From Catenaria anguillulae PL171 (taxonomy: Eukaryota; Blastocladiomycota; Blastocladiomycetes; Blastocladiales; Catenariaceae): a stretch of 64,000 nucleotides of DNA. The translations under genes were made by a program, and so were the position numbers. The notes beneath the pieces were generated by a model. It worked only from the letters and a program-made list of their open reading frames with translations, was not told where the DNA came from and ran no database searches. Location of the stretch: positions 1 through 64,000 of the forward strand of contig MCFL01000077.1 in assembly GCA_002102555.1 (NCBI GenBank), in the 5' to 3' direction. Shown piece by piece: positions 46,498-59,400 of the stretch; the first letter of the stretch is position 1; every line of letters starts with the position of its first letter.

Positions 46498-47853
46498 ATG
46501 TCGTCCTTCTCCATTCAACTTGTCGCAACGGCAAAATCGACACCGCTCACGCTCGAGAGCCTTGTCGCGGCCGCCAATCGCTTCCACGCTTCGCTCCCTC
46601 CACGCGTCGCCTTCCCAACATCGGCCAATACCCTGGCCAACCTTTACGCTCGCCTGGGGTCGTCGACTGCTTCCGGGCAGCACCATGAACTTGTGGACCA
46701 AGCCAAAGGCACCCGTATCCTTGTTCCAGCGACCCTCGTTCCCGTCTTGAACGCTTTCCTTGAACGCAAACGCACGTCGGGATCCTCAGTGGAGCAGTCA
46801 CTCTACACCGGCATGGATTGGCATGCTCTCGTACAACGCCTAATTGCTTGCCGTCCGTTCGCGTTTCTCTGCCCACGAGACACCACGCTGACCCGCTGCG
46901 GCCAATACTATGGCACTGCGACCCGCAACTGGAAACTCGTCGGCACCGAGCAGGAATCCGAGCCGCTGACATTGGCCAACTATCTCAGCTACGAGGAAAT
47001 GGCGTTGGCAAGTCTCCTGGCGGTTTCTTCGCCCACGACATTTATCAATGATGGCGAGCGCGCGAATTGTGGTCGCCCTGGCCAGGCTGGCTCATTTGTC
47101 CCTTTCGGCATCTTCATCGGTGCGGTCGGTACGCGATTCGAGGTGGCAGATGAGATGGAGGCAAGATTTATGGCGAGTATGGGGAGCGATGCAGCAGCCA
47201 ATCCACCACCGCGCTGGCCGATCCGCGACGAATGGCGCGCGTTCTATGACCCAGTTTTGCGACTTGAAGGCAATAAGAATCGGGATATCGTCAGCCGCAG
47301 CCGGTGCTTGCTTGATTTAGACATGTGGCGGTTCCGCATTCGCACGACCATCGCATTGATTGTTGCGGAGGCAGAGGCACGCGCCAAAGAGTACGGGCGC
47401 GCAGCGTATGTGCGTCTGGTTGGCCTTGGGTTGGGTGTTTGGTCCATCATTCCGGATGTCCAAGCTCAAGCATACGTTGAGGAGACAATCAATGCCATCG
47501 AGCAGTCGCACGCGTCCCATGTGGCCGTCCTCGACCTGTGCTGGATCCCACTCGGCGAAGGTGATGGCCTACGCTTCCCGACCTTCGTCAAGACAAAGGC
47601 TGGTCGCTCTGTCGAGGTGCGCCTCACCCGAAACGCACCTGCGACACCCCTCATGGGCTTGGACAAGGATTTCTTACTGGTGGCCACGTATGCTTGGGAT
47701 GGAAATGCCTACCCAGGGAACGAGTTTTGGCTAGGAAGCGCGCATTTGGCGGCCAGTGGAGACCCGGCTGCAGCTGCTTGTTGCACTATCGCAGAGATTC
47801 AGAACCCTCTTGTGAATGGGTGGCTGTTGGAAAACGTTGTCGTTCACGAGTAA
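46498..47853 (+). CDS. MavL/DUF4804-like protein, 451 aa
   Basis: Intronless frame; ATG 46498 (MSSFSIQLVATAKSTPLTLE) is chosen, with an in-frame ATG 18 bases earlier at 46480. Blocks include RPFAFLCPRDTTLT, FINDGERANCGRPGQ, FVPFGIFIGAVGTRFE, FYDPVLRLEGNKNRD, AYVRLVGLGLGVWSI and NEFWLGSAHLAASGDPAAAA followed by CCTIAEIQNPLVNGW. The last pattern recalls the MavL-like (DUF4804) family, a macro-domain-related group known from Legionella effectors and scattered eukaryotes. I rely on memory for this, so it is tentative. ADP-ribose binding or hydrolysis would be the expected activity. No signal peptide or membrane helix. Divergent from the CatSper-like channel. Confidence 0.65.
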   Translation: MSSFSIQLVATAKSTPLTLESLVAAANRFHASLPPRVAFPTSANTLANLYARLGSSTASGQHHELVDQAKGTRILVPATLVPVLNAFLERKRTSGSSVEQSLYTGMDWHALVQRLIACRPFAFLCPRDTTLTRCGQYYGTATRNWKLVGTEQESEPLTLANYLSYEEMALASLLAVSSPTTFINDGERANCGRPGQAGSFVPFGIFIGAVGTRFEVADEMEARFMASMGSDAAANPPPRWPIRDEWRAFYDPVLRLEGNKNRDIVSRSRCLLDLDMWRFRIRTTIALIVAEAEARAKEYGRAAYVRLVGLGLGVWSIIPDVQAQAYVEETINAIEQSHASHVAVLDLCWIPLGEGDGLRFPTFVKTKAGRSVEVRLTRNAPATPLMGLDKDFLLVATYAWDGNAYPGNEFWLGSAHLAASGDPAAAACCTIAEIQNPLVNGWLLENVVVHE

Positions 47854-48015
47854 GCTGTGCTGTACATACATGCCACACATTGCAAGCTTTTCGCGTGGGG
47901 TGAGGTGGCGTTGTTCCAGTTGCCCATAACTATATTGACTATCCATCTATCCAGTAGGAACATACATAACATCAGTACATGTCTTCGCTGGCAACCTGGT
48001 GTTTCAGTCGTCGCA

Positions 48016-49359
48016 ATGGATTCTCGTGTGCCTCCCTCGGCGGGCAAATCGGCTTGGCAACTCTCCGCCTCCCACCTCCTCAGGACTGCTGCCGCCGTTC
48101 TGCTCACGTTTGCCAGCCCAGTCATGTCTCATTCTCACTCGCACGACGACCACCACAGCCACGGGCATGGGCATGGGCATGGGCACAATCATGCTCACGC
48201 GCTCCCAGAATCGCTTGCCAATCTTGCCGCCGTCTTTGGCGACGATACCTCGTCGCTCCTCGTCGCCTGCACGCTTCTATTGACTGTGGTCCCGCTGGTC
48301 CTCATGTTTGCTTTGCCCAAGAACTTGCCTGGTCCTGTCGAGCGTGTCCTGGTATCCTTTGCGCTCGGGACCATGCTCAGTGACATTTTCCTTCACTTGC
48401 TTCCTGAGACGTTGGCCGCTGGTGGATCCGCTCATTCGCATTCACACGACGACAAGCACCACGATCACCATCACCACCATTATGACGGCTTTTTGGCCAC
48501 GCCGGCACACAAGGTTCTCGCTGGATTCCTTGCATTTTACGCCATCGAGCGCATTATGGGCTTGCTCGTCACCATGTCCTCGCCTGCAACCGCCCATTCG
48601 CATTCGCACTCGCACTCGCATTCACATTCTCACTCGCACGACGCGAAGAAGCTCGACGGGGACTCTAAACATTCGCACGACCATGGCTCCCCGACATCGG
48701 CGGCAAAGTCCGACGCCAAGGGGGTTCTCCGCCACCGTGCATCCAACAAATCTGCCACCGCCAAGCCACCGGCTGATCCGCCGTCCAAAATGCCAGAAAC
48801 CGCAAAGTCTGCCTTGCCGCCCATCAACTCCATCATCCACGTCTTTGCCACGTCAATTCACGTCGCCTCGGATGGCCTCCTGGTGTCCATGGCCTTTTCG
48901 CGCGGCCCGTCCACGGGTCTCTCGACATTCTTGGGCGTGTTTTTGCACGAGATTCCACACCGGCTCGCAGATTGGGCGCTTATTCAGGGCGGATTGGGCA
49001 TGTCACGCAATCAAGCCATTGTGGCGCAACTGTACATGACGTGTGCGTCGCTCGCAGGTGTGTTTGCCGGGGCGGCACTGGTGCCGGCGTCGGCGATCGA
49101 GCAGATGATGCCAATTGTCGCTGGTGGCTTGTTGTACACGGCGACGGTTGGCGTGGTGCCAGAGTTGACGGGTGGGCATTCGCATGGACATGATCATGGC
49201 GGCGAAGGTCATGGGCACGCACACGAGCACGGACATTCACATTCGCATTCTCACGAAGAAGGGGAAGGGTCGGGTCGCATTCAAAAGCTGGTTCAGGTTG
49301 TGGTCGAGATTGCAGCTCTTGTTGCTGGCATTCTTTTCATGGGTAATCATGCCCATTAG
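48016..49359 (+). CDS. ZIP-family zinc transporter, KE4/SLC39A7-like
   Basis: Single exon from ATG 48016, 447 aa. An N-terminal hydrophobic signal (LLRTAAAVLLTFASPVMS) precedes His-rich repeats (SHSHSHDDHHSHGHGHGHGH); further His/Ser runs lie in the loop at about 205-215 and before the end. About seven or eight membrane helices. The two ZIP metal-site helices are IHVFATSIHVASDGLLVSMA and FLGVFLHEIPHRLADWALIQ. LZT-type ZIPs normally have HNFTDG and HEIPHELGD; here the second reads HEIPHRLAD. KE4-type transporters move zinc from the secretory pathway into the cytosol. It is co-directional with the MavL-like gene, 162 bp downstream. Confidence 0.88.
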   Translation: MDSRVPPSAGKSAWQLSASHLLRTAAAVLLTFASPVMSHSHSHDDHHSHGHGHGHGHNHAHALPESLANLAAVFGDDTSSLLVACTLLLTVVPLVLMFALPKNLPGPVERVLVSFALGTMLSDIFLHLLPETLAAGGSAHSHSHDDKHHDHHHHHYDGFLATPAHKVLAGFLAFYAIERIMGLLVTMSSPATAHSHSHSHSHSHSHSHDAKKLDGDSKHSHDHGSPTSAAKSDAKGVLRHRASNKSATAKPPADPPSKMPETAKSALPPINSIIHVFATSIHVASDGLLVSMAFSRGPSTGLSTFLGVFLHEIPHRLADWALIQGGLGMSRNQAIVAQLYMTCASLAGVFAGAALVPASAIEQMMPIVAGGLLYTATVGVVPELTGGHSHGHDHGGEGHGHAHEHGHSHSHSHEEGEGSGRIQKLVQVVVEIAALVAGILFMGNHAH

Positions 49360-49644
49360 CGTTGTCAAAGTATTTGGTGTGCACATGTCTTGTCACTTGC
49401 TTCTGAACCGGTACGGCCTCACAATGGGTTGTGATTCCCAGCCTTGGGCCATCAAATAAAAGTATACATTCTCTTTTGCAACACAACACAAAGAATCGAG
49501 TGCAAGACTTGCACTGGGAAACAAACACTTGATAGTGATACAACAACATGATGCAGAGAGCACAACAAAAAAAAAGGAAACGACAATACACACACTTAGG
49601 AACAACAATCTCTTCTATGCCCAAGCGCAACAGCAAGGGCGGGC
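49360..49644. other. tail-to-tail spacer
   Basis: Shared 3' flank of the ZIP gene and the giant gene. Nothing else seen. Confidence 0.4.
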
Positions 49645-50433
49645 TTACTTGGAACCGAACATACGCTGGAAGAAACCCGACTTACGCTTGGCCTTACCGT
49701 CCTTTTCCGATGGCGTCACGCTGGCCGTTGATTCTGCGGCGATGGGCTCGAGCTGACGCTCTGGCTCGCCCTTCTGCACCTCCTCGGCAGCAACAGCGGG
49801 CTTGTTGTCGGACTGGACAACGATCTCCGAGCTCTCGGCCGGCGCAACTACCTGCACGATAGGAGCGGTGGGTTCTTCAACGGGCAAGTCGGATGTGTTC
49901 TGTCCCTCGACGGCCTTGGCCTCAACGACAACAAAGTCGGCCGACGTGGGCTCGACAGCTGTTACAACCTCGGGCTGGACATCCCCCTTGGACTCAACGG
50001 CCGGAATCGCGACAGATTCCACGACACGGTTCGCCGAGTCGGGAACTGTGGGCGAGACAGGCATTTGGGACAGGTCGCGCGGAGCAGGGGAAAGAATGGG
50101 TTCGACAATGTGCTCGTCCTTTGACACAGCGGCCAGGTCAATCGTCAAGGCAGCGGTCGAGCGGACGACAACCGGATCTTGGACCTGCTGGGTCATCACA
50201 GTGGTCTTGGTCGTCGCCGTTTCAATGGCACGCTCGGATTCAATCGTCTTAGGAGGGCCTTGAGTGATGGCTCCGTCGAAGACTTCCTCTTTGGTTTCCT
50301 TCACGGTCTGCTCACCAGTCAACGGATTGGTGATGATGGTGCGCTTGATGACGAAGCGACGGGTCATGACGCGGGGAACAATGCGGCGCTGAGGCGTGGT
50401 GGTCAAAGTTGTGGTTGTGGTTGTGTTTTCGGT
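49645..50433 (-). other. last exon of the giant gene, 262 residues
   Basis: Phase-0 exon after intron 50524-50434 (GTACGC...TTTCCAG). It starts with a Thr run, then PQRRIVPRVMTRRFVIKRTI, TNPLTGEQTVKETKEEVFDG, a Val/Ala/Glu/Pro-rich stretch, and ends basic and aromatic: KDGKAKRKSGFFQRMFGSK. The tail could be an amphipathic membrane- or lipid-binding helix. It is uninterrupted by frame breaks. Confidence 0.7.
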
Positions 50434-53400
50434 CTGGAAATGATTGTTGAGCAGTTGATCAAGAAAACGTGTAAGTGAAGGCAAGGGAGAAGAAAAACAC
50501 AAGAGCAAAAGACAATTGGCGTACATGGCTCGAAGACGTGGTAATGGCGCTGGCACCTTCAACGACTGGATTCGACGTGGGAACTGCCTCATGAGCACCG
50601 GAAGATGCTTGCTCGGACGACGAGTCAACGTGGTGCGAAATCTGGGTCTGGGTCTCGCTCACGGCGTCATCAACTTGAGAAACGACCGATACAGCAACCG
50701 CGGTCTCCACTTGTGCTACAGCAGCGCCCATCGTCACAGCTTCGACGTGTGAGGTAGCAGATTCAATGGCAATCGACTCGACCTCCGCGACAACGGGTTC
50801 AGCGGGAACTGCCGCGACTTGCGAGTCAGCCTCTTGAACTTCAACAGTCTCAGCTTGCAGGGTGGCGGACCCACCATCAACTTGTGCAACAGCGGCTTCA
50901 ATGGCAGCAGTCTCGGGTGGCGCAGCAGCGGGCTCAACGACAACGGCCTCAACGACAACGGCCTCAACGTGGGCATCCATGGATTCAACGGCAACAACCG
51001 CTGTCCGCTCAGGAGACAATTGCACCTCCACGATCTCTTCGGGTTGGGCGGCAGCGAATTCAACCGCAATGGACTCGGCTGGATTAACAGCAGGCTCGAC
51101 GGCATGAATCTCAACTTGATCGGCAGCCGATTCAACGTCCATTGCTTCAAATCGCTCGGCAGAAACTTGCACCTGCAAGACCTCCTTGGCAACAGATTCA
51201 ACGGGAGCAGCCTGGATTTGCACGACAGCCGCCGGCAACTGGGCAATCTCGACTTGAGTATCCGATTCCACCGCCACAGCCTCATCATGCGTTACAGTGG
51301 GCTCAGCAGCACCCGAGTCAACTTGTGCAACAGCAGATTCTGCGGTGACAACCTCGACTTGAACGTCAGCCACCTGCGATTCCACAACCTGGGCTGGCTC
51401 GGCAGCGGATTCTGCGACAAGCGTCTCGGCTGGCCTTTCTTCTTCGTGCACCCTCACAACCTCGACCTGCGCACCAACGGCGTCACGCTCGATTTGCACG
51501 TCGGCAACTTCGACCGGGACCGAGTCAATCTCGCATACAGCTTGTTCGGGTGCCTCGGCGTCGGCGACAGTAATCTCGGGCTCGGGCAGCAATGAAAGGA
51601 CGCGACCGAAGCGGTGGAGCATAAATGCCTCCCATTGGCGTAATGAACCATGTGGACGACATGGACAAAGAGCAGCTCGGGTGTCGTGCGAATGAGCGAG
51701 TACAATGTCCACTTTCCCGTCTTGGCTGAGAATGAGAATGGCGTCGCGAATGAGGCAATGGTACATGGAGACGATGGTCACGTCAACGGTGGTCACGGAA
51801 ACGATAAGTTGCTGAAGCTGAACGAATCGGGCATGTAAACGGGCGTTGAGCGCGAGCGCGCGTGGGTCATGCTCATCAATCGACACATCAATGTCGCCCC
51901 AGTTCCATGCAGCTTCGCGCACGGCCTGCGTGAGCGCCGCGGTCGCATGCGCATAGTGCTCGGTACCGACAATTGTTTCGATATCGCGGCGGAACTCTGC
52001 ACCAAGCGACATGTGGACAAGTGCGACAAGCTTGACGAATGCAGGTGCAACGGGAGCTTCCTCGTAAGTTTGGTCTTCGGCATCCAGCAAGTACCGCACA
52101 TACAAGGAAGTCCAATGCTGCGACCAGGAAAGAGTCGAGATGGTGTGCTTCAAAGAGATCAAGAGTCGAGAGACGGATTCCAACGATACGAGCTCGTCGC
52201 TCTGGGTGGATGCAGCGGGAGAGCTGGTGGTCACAGTCTCGTCCCCAATGGAAGCGACTTCAATCATGAGGTGGGACTGGCCTGATGACGCCGACTCTGC
52301 GTCTTGAGGAAGCATGCTAACAACTGCGCCGAAATTGGTCATGCAGAAAGCGCGGTACTCTTGCCATTGCGCAACATGCATCCAGTGGATGAACTTGCCT
52401 GCCGTCTGAGTGGCGTCAGCGAGAAGAGCTCCATGGCACCGTCGGCCCTGCGGATCATGATGGCATGACGAAGGAACTGGTCGTAATTGTTGATACCGGC
52501 CGTGATGTGCGCATGGGTAACATGAGAGACAATTTGACGGAACATGACGAGGCGAGTACGAACGATGCGCAAAACTCGAATGACGATGGACGCACTGACA
52601 CCCTCGGACACAATGGAGGCGAGATCTTGCTCGTACAAGGTACCAGTCGCCTTGTGGAGTAACCAGATGAACTCGAACCTGGTGGTTTTACCATGGGCAT
52701 GCAATTCGGAAAGGTAATCGGTCACGTCAGCCTCGGAAATGAAGGTCACGGCCTGGATCCAGGTGGTCACAGTCATCCCGCAAAAACACCTCGGCTTGCT
52801 CAGCTGAAATGTCGACAAGAGGGCGCTCAAGCGTTGAGTGCGTCATGACAGAGGCTGTCGTGGAGGCTGAACCGGCGTCCCGCGCTAATGGAAACCAAGA
52901 CCTGTGCTTGCTCGGCCTCCTGCGAAACCGAGACAATGGCCTGCTCCGAGCGCGAATCGGTCGTCCGCAATGTGTTCATCGTGTGTTTGCTGAAGCACCA
53001 GGTTTGAGGGGGCGACAGAGCCCGAGGGCATGGCAAGAGCGATGCCGCCAGCAGCGACAAGCGAAACAGCTACTCCTGCAGCCTCAGCACAGGGACTCGA
53101 TTGGGAGGGGATGTCAGACTCGGGAGCATCGGCAATTGGCTCGGTGTGCAATTCCGAGCTGGCCGAGGTGACAACTTGGGTGACGACAAAGGACGATTCG
53201 CTGCTGGTGACCGACTCGACGTTGTCGCACACTTGGGTTGTCACGACAACAAAGTCATCGGAGCTGATTGATTGGGCTTCGGTGTGGATGTTCTGAACTT
53301 CGACTGCAATTTGGTGCTCTGCAACAATAGCATCCTCTGTAGATGATGTGAGGTATGAGATGCAAGAAAATGAACGGGGGGCCGGGAGAAGAGGCAACCA

Positions 53401-56400
53401 CGTACCGGTAGCTTCAACTTGGGCATCATCGCTTTGGATGTATTCCATGCGAGACTCGGTGTCAACAAGGTCAACAACCGCAACAGCTTGAGCATGATCA
53501 GAAACGAGCTCATTTGCCGAGGACGAGGACAATTGCTGCTCGGTTGTTTCGGCCACCTCAACCGTGTGCACAATGCTTTCCAAACGCGATCCGTGCATCA
53601 CCGACACTCAGCGTGATCGTCCCAGGGAGGGCGCGATCTTGTCTTGAGTGTTGGACTCCGCATCGAGTGACGAACCACTGGCACTTTGGATGACTGCGAC
53701 GTTGGTCGAGACCGATGACGTGAGCGATTCCTCTGAATGGTCTCTGCTTGCTCCATCGCGGTGGTGATGTTGGAAGACGAGTGCCCACCAACCTCAATCT
53801 CGCCAATGGATTCATTGGCAGCAACTTGAACCCCAGTAATGACTGAAAGCACGTCACAAATCGCAAGTGAGCACAAGGCGGGTTCAAAAACAAAATGAAA
53901 AAGGACGTGATAGCGTACTCGTTTCTTGCGCGCAAGGTTCATCTGCGTTCGACACGCCGGTGGAGGCAATGGCAATACCGGCACCAATCGCAACGGCCCC
54001 AGCACCCATGGCGACAAGACTGAGGGCCGACGTGGAGCTGGTGAGCTCATGGTCGTGAATGATTTGGACATCGGTCACCTCAACGGCCTGCGTTTCAATA
54101 GCATCAACCTCGGTTACGGAATCAGTATGAGCGACGTCGGACACGATGGCTGAAAATGAGCACGGGCGGGGTTTGTCGTCAGTGATGGAACAAATAAGGA
54201 AGTAACAACAGGTCACAGATACGTACCATCAGCAACCTGGATGCATTCGGCTGCCTCTGTCCCAGGATCACCACTGGTGTCACCAGAAACGGCCTCGACA
54301 ATGGCATCAGCGTCAGCGGGAAGTGCAATAATGGGCAACGAAATGGACGAGCCCCTGCTCTTCAACAATTTGCTCAACCGTAACTTGGGTCATTTTGTGT
54401 CGATGATTGGGGGGCAACGTCCACGGCGGTCGTAGATTCAACGGTCGTGACTTCGGAAGCAGCTGAAAGGAGCCCAAAAGGGAGGTGGTGAGTAATATCG
54501 ACATCAGGAGAGATGTATGCTGCAAGAAAGCATACCATCAGTCGAATGTTCGACCTGAACCTCAAGCTCTGACTCGCAGGTCGAATCAACAACCGTGGAA
54601 ACAACGGCTGCACCGGCGACAGCGACACCGATGGCAGACTCCGACGTGGCGGCCTGCTGCGCTGGTACGAAATGCTCGTTTGTGACTTGAGTGATTTCAT
54701 GCTGGGATTGCTCGACAACCTCAACCGTGATCGTGGATTCAGCGTGCGCGACCTCGACGGCGGCTGCATGTGATAAACCAAACGGCGGTGAGCGATAAAA
54801 GCGGGTGAAAGGAAATAAGGCGAAGGCATACCATCTGCCGTTTGCTCGCACACGGCCTCAGCGTCCGATTCACGGCTGGAGTCATCAGACGCATCCAGGG
54901 CAATAGTACTGGCACTCGCGGCGACATGGCCTACGCCAGTGTCAATAATGGACCCCGAACTGGATGATTCTTGAAGCTCGCCCGTGGCTACAATGACTTG
55001 CGCGTCAAATTGCTGTGTGACCTCGACGGAGGCGGCCGGCTCATCAACAGCGGGCTGAATTGAGACTGGGAAAAAGCGACGGGAGCGGTGGCCGTCAGCT
55101 TTTGCCCGAAGAAAGACAAAACATGAAGGAATGGAAGAATTTCGTACCAGCGGACACATGCTCAACGTCGTGCTCAACCACATGCTTGGGTTCGTCGCTG
55201 GATGAATGACCAGACGCCACGGCACTGACACTGACAGCGGAGATGACAGTACCAATCACCTCAACGTTAGAAGCTGACACGGTGGCAGTGGACTCGTCTT
55301 GAATAATCTCGGCCTCGATGGGTTGGTCAGTGAGGGCTTTGGTAGCGGGCTCGTTGTCCGCAACGGCTTGGTGGCTCTCGGTAGCCGCGGAAGAGCTGCT
55401 GCTCGTGTCAATGGCGTGGACAGCGGTAGTTTCTTGATGCACTGGAAGACCAATCTCGTTGATCAGAATAAGCGATGCGATCATGATGACGTGAACAGAG
55501 TCATACCTTCGGCAACTTGAACTACTTGCACGTGAACCTCGTTCTCGCAATTGATATCGATTGAATCACCCAAGGCCGTGGCATTGCCCATCAGCGACAC
55601 TCACGTCACCGGAAATGGCGGACGTGCCAGCAAAACCGATATCGGAAGACGAACTGGACTCGCCTTCTTCCAGGTGGTCCTTGCGCGCTTCGATGGCGGT
55701 CTCAACTTGTGTGTGCTCGATCACAGTGTGCTCAAAGGACTCGGTGGCGACTACAGGTCATCAAGTAAGAATCGAAAATGGAAAATGTGAGAGGAGGGAA
55801 ACTTGAGGTCAATTGAGAGAAGGGTGTACCCTGAATCGTGTGCTCAACTTGCGCCGCTTCCTGGGGGAGATGAGCGCAATCGACGTCATCTGCTTGGACC
55901 AAGGCATGCTCCTCAACCTGGAGCACGGCTGTTGATTATGAGGCGAGATGTGAGTGATGGGCACTATGAACTTGTTGCGAACGGGGCAAAAGACTGTGTC
56001 CCAACGAACCATGGCCGTTGTCAGCCTCAGAGCTCGACTGCGAATCACTTGAGGCAACGATGGCGGGGGCCACGTCCAAATCGGCGGCGGCAACCACAGT
56101 CACGGCATGGACGGATTCGATGGCCAAGGTCTGATGCGGTTGAGTGATTTCCTCTTCTTGAACGGCGTGAACTGATGTCTCCTCGGCTTGAGCAATTGTT
56201 GATAGGGCCGTAGAAACTGTAAGCCATGCTACCATTGGATGAGAATGACAGACGGCGGCGAGAAGGATGACAAGGAAGCATACCTTCGATGACTTGCACA
56301 CAATCGCCTACCTCCTGCGAATCGTGGCTGGTTGCAGGGACATGGCTAGCGCCAACAATGTCGACAGTGCTCGTCGCATCCGATTCGCGTTCAACTTGGA

Positions 56401-59400
56401 CAAGGGACGAAATGGATTCGACGCTATGCGATTCAAGTTGCTCGGCAGTGTTCACGTCAGACAGACGAGTGGTGGCCTCTTCGACGACGATTTCTGAATA
56501 AAGGGTCGAGGTGGAGATTGTGGCAGAGGCAGGAACTGCATTTACAAAAAAGGGGGTCAATAATAAGCGTGTTAAACAGGTGACGATACCTCGAAAACCC
56601 ATACCTTCAGATACGAGCTCGGTTTCCAATTCATCGTCACCACTGCTAACAGCGGATGTCGCGATTCCAACGGCCGCGACCGCTACACCCAATGTAGTTG
56701 TTGCACCGCCGGCAATGGAAGATGACGATTCGTGCTCCGCCAACACGACTTGCTCGGTAACCACCGTGACTTCCTGCGCAACAATCTCAAGGGCGGCCAC
56801 CTTTTGCACCGATACCTCCTGTTCTGCCGGCTCTTGGGCCGAAACCTCTTGGACGGCGTCATCTTGCACAAGGATCTCCTCAGCGGCCTCGTATTGGATG
56901 CACTCAGTCGTCACGGCCTCAACGTCTTGTGAGTGATGGACATCTTGAACAACAACTGCGTGGCCTGCTTCATTGTCGGATTGGGCGGCACTGGCATCGG
57001 CAACAGCAATGGCGGGAGCCTCGGCGCGAGATGTAGTGGTGGTAATGGCAGGGGTGGAGGAGTGGGCCTCGTTGAGCTCCTGTTGGTCAATTTCAGCCGT
57101 GATAGCTGCAACTTGACATGCCTCATGCGACCCGTGCTCCGCAGCGATGGACAATGAGATGGATTCCGCGTGCACGTCTGAAAGAAGCAAATGACCTGCT
57201 GCGTGAGGATTGAGAAATTCGTGGACGAAAGAGAAAACATACCCAGTTGGACAGGGTCTTGCACAACTTCTTGACCCAACGACGATAAATCATCAATGTT
57301 GCCCTCTACAGACTGGACAAGCGCAGTTTCTTGCTGGAGAGTTGCAGCAGCATCGCCTACGCAAGAGACAAAACATGAAACGAAGTCAGTATTTATCCAG
57401 GATACTGCACGAAATCAAGCAGCCATACTGGGACCAGAAACTGATTCGTTGCAAACCTCGACGTCATTGGACGACGTCGACGCAACAGCGGCTGCAATAC
57501 CAGCACCCACGACAGAGCCAGTGACGCCTGCACCATCATCCAAGGACGAATCGTGAACCCCAACATCGGACTCGGTCACCAGTTCGGTGACGGCCACTTC
57601 CACATGGGACTCGACCTGGACGATCGTGCTTGCTTCGAGATGCGCTTCAACGTTGGTCTCAACTTGGACTTGAGAGGATTCTGATTGGCTGCTCGTGGCG
57701 GCAATCGCCTGCTCGGATTCAACGACTTTTTGGAGATCTTGAAATGAATCAACTTGAGATTCGGTTTGTTGCTCGTGGGGCGCGTCGTGTTCTTGAGCTT
57801 GGATGGTCGACGTGGAGCAAGCGACAAGTGCAGAATCGTCAGAGGCAGGCGCTTCGTTGGTCAACACAACCTGTTCGGGAGCGACAATTTCCTCATTGAC
57901 AATCAAAGTGTCGGCCTCAGGGTATATCTCCAAGGCGGCCGTGGCATCGGAAACAATCTCGGTCTCGTGCGCTTCGGCAATAGCGATGTGCGATGAAGCC
58001 GAGTGGCAGATGTCATCTGCCTGCGCGGCGACGACGGCGTCGGTGTTGTGCACAAGCCCATCCACAGCGCCAACGGAAACGGCCACCTCGGTCGAGGCAT
58101 GGCCATGAAACTCGCTGACCTGGGTGGCGACGGCGGGCTCGGCGTGAATCGAGGACTCGACTTGAGTGGTGGTGTAATCAGTGACTTGGGAATCGTAAGC
58201 AGCAATTTGCTCCGAGACAGTAACTTGAGCTTGCTCCGTTTCGACTTGAAGGGAATCCTGGATGAGCACATGCTCAGAGACGACGGAGACGGTGAATACC
58301 TCCTCCTGAGACTCTGTAGACACGGCGCTTTCAATCGACAATGACTCGGGCATTTCGTGATCGTGGTCCTCAAGGGCCACATCGCTCTGCTCGCTCACCG
58401 CCACAGCAACGCTCTGAACAAGGTCACTCTGCTCGACGGAGACTTGGGCCAGGGCGTGGGACTCGGAAACAATGGCAGCCTGCTCTTGCGACTCGAAGGT
58501 AACTGCAGCGTCTTGCTGTTGAGCGACAACTTCGGACGATCCGTGGGCCAGCTCTTGGGTCGGTGACGTAGTAGTGGTCTGCATATCCTCCATCGAGGCG
58601 TGCACCTCGGCCGCCGATTCAGCAACGTCAATAGCAACAGCTTGAGCTGAATGTTGCAACTCGACCTCTTGTTCAGCCGCCTGAACTGGTGCCGATTCCT
58701 CGGACGTGGCCACATCGGCCGCTTGCTCTTGCAACGGGTGAACGACCGTTTCGGATGCAACGTGAGCAAGAACGACACTGGATTCCTCTGCGTCGACATT
58801 GAACGTTTCGAGGACTTGTGTTTGTTCTTGCACGTTGAGTTCAGCCACAAGAACGCTCTCCGCCGCGGAAACGGCGTCGTGTTCGGCGTTAGCAACAAGC
58901 GTGGACGACTCTTGGACAATTTGGGACGTGGTGAAAAGCTCGCCCGCTTGGTTGCAGACCTCGGCTTGTTGGGACAGCGACGTGGTGATGGTCGATGAGT
59001 TGGCGAGTTCGAGTGTTTGATCTTGCAGCACCACCTCCTCGGTCACAACCTGAACCTCTTGCGACACCCCTTGAATCTCCTCGCGGATGACAGAAATCAC
59101 TTCAGACGAGCCCTGGACAACAGCATCGGCACCGTCAATGCTAACGGTTTGCGAGGCGGCGATGATGGTGACTTGATCGTCGGCAACGTCCAAGCCGGAT
59201 GTCTGGATGTTTGAAGAATGGGTCGCCTCCTCGGCAACGGCAACAGAAGACGGCGGCAAGACCTGGGCTTCCTCGCTAGCGCCGTCTAACGAGAGCGGAA
59301 CAACGTCCACAACAATGGCCGGCTCGGTTATGAAGCCCACACTTGGACTCTGCTCCACTTCGATTTGAGAAACAGCGACGCGATCTGCTACCTCGATGGA

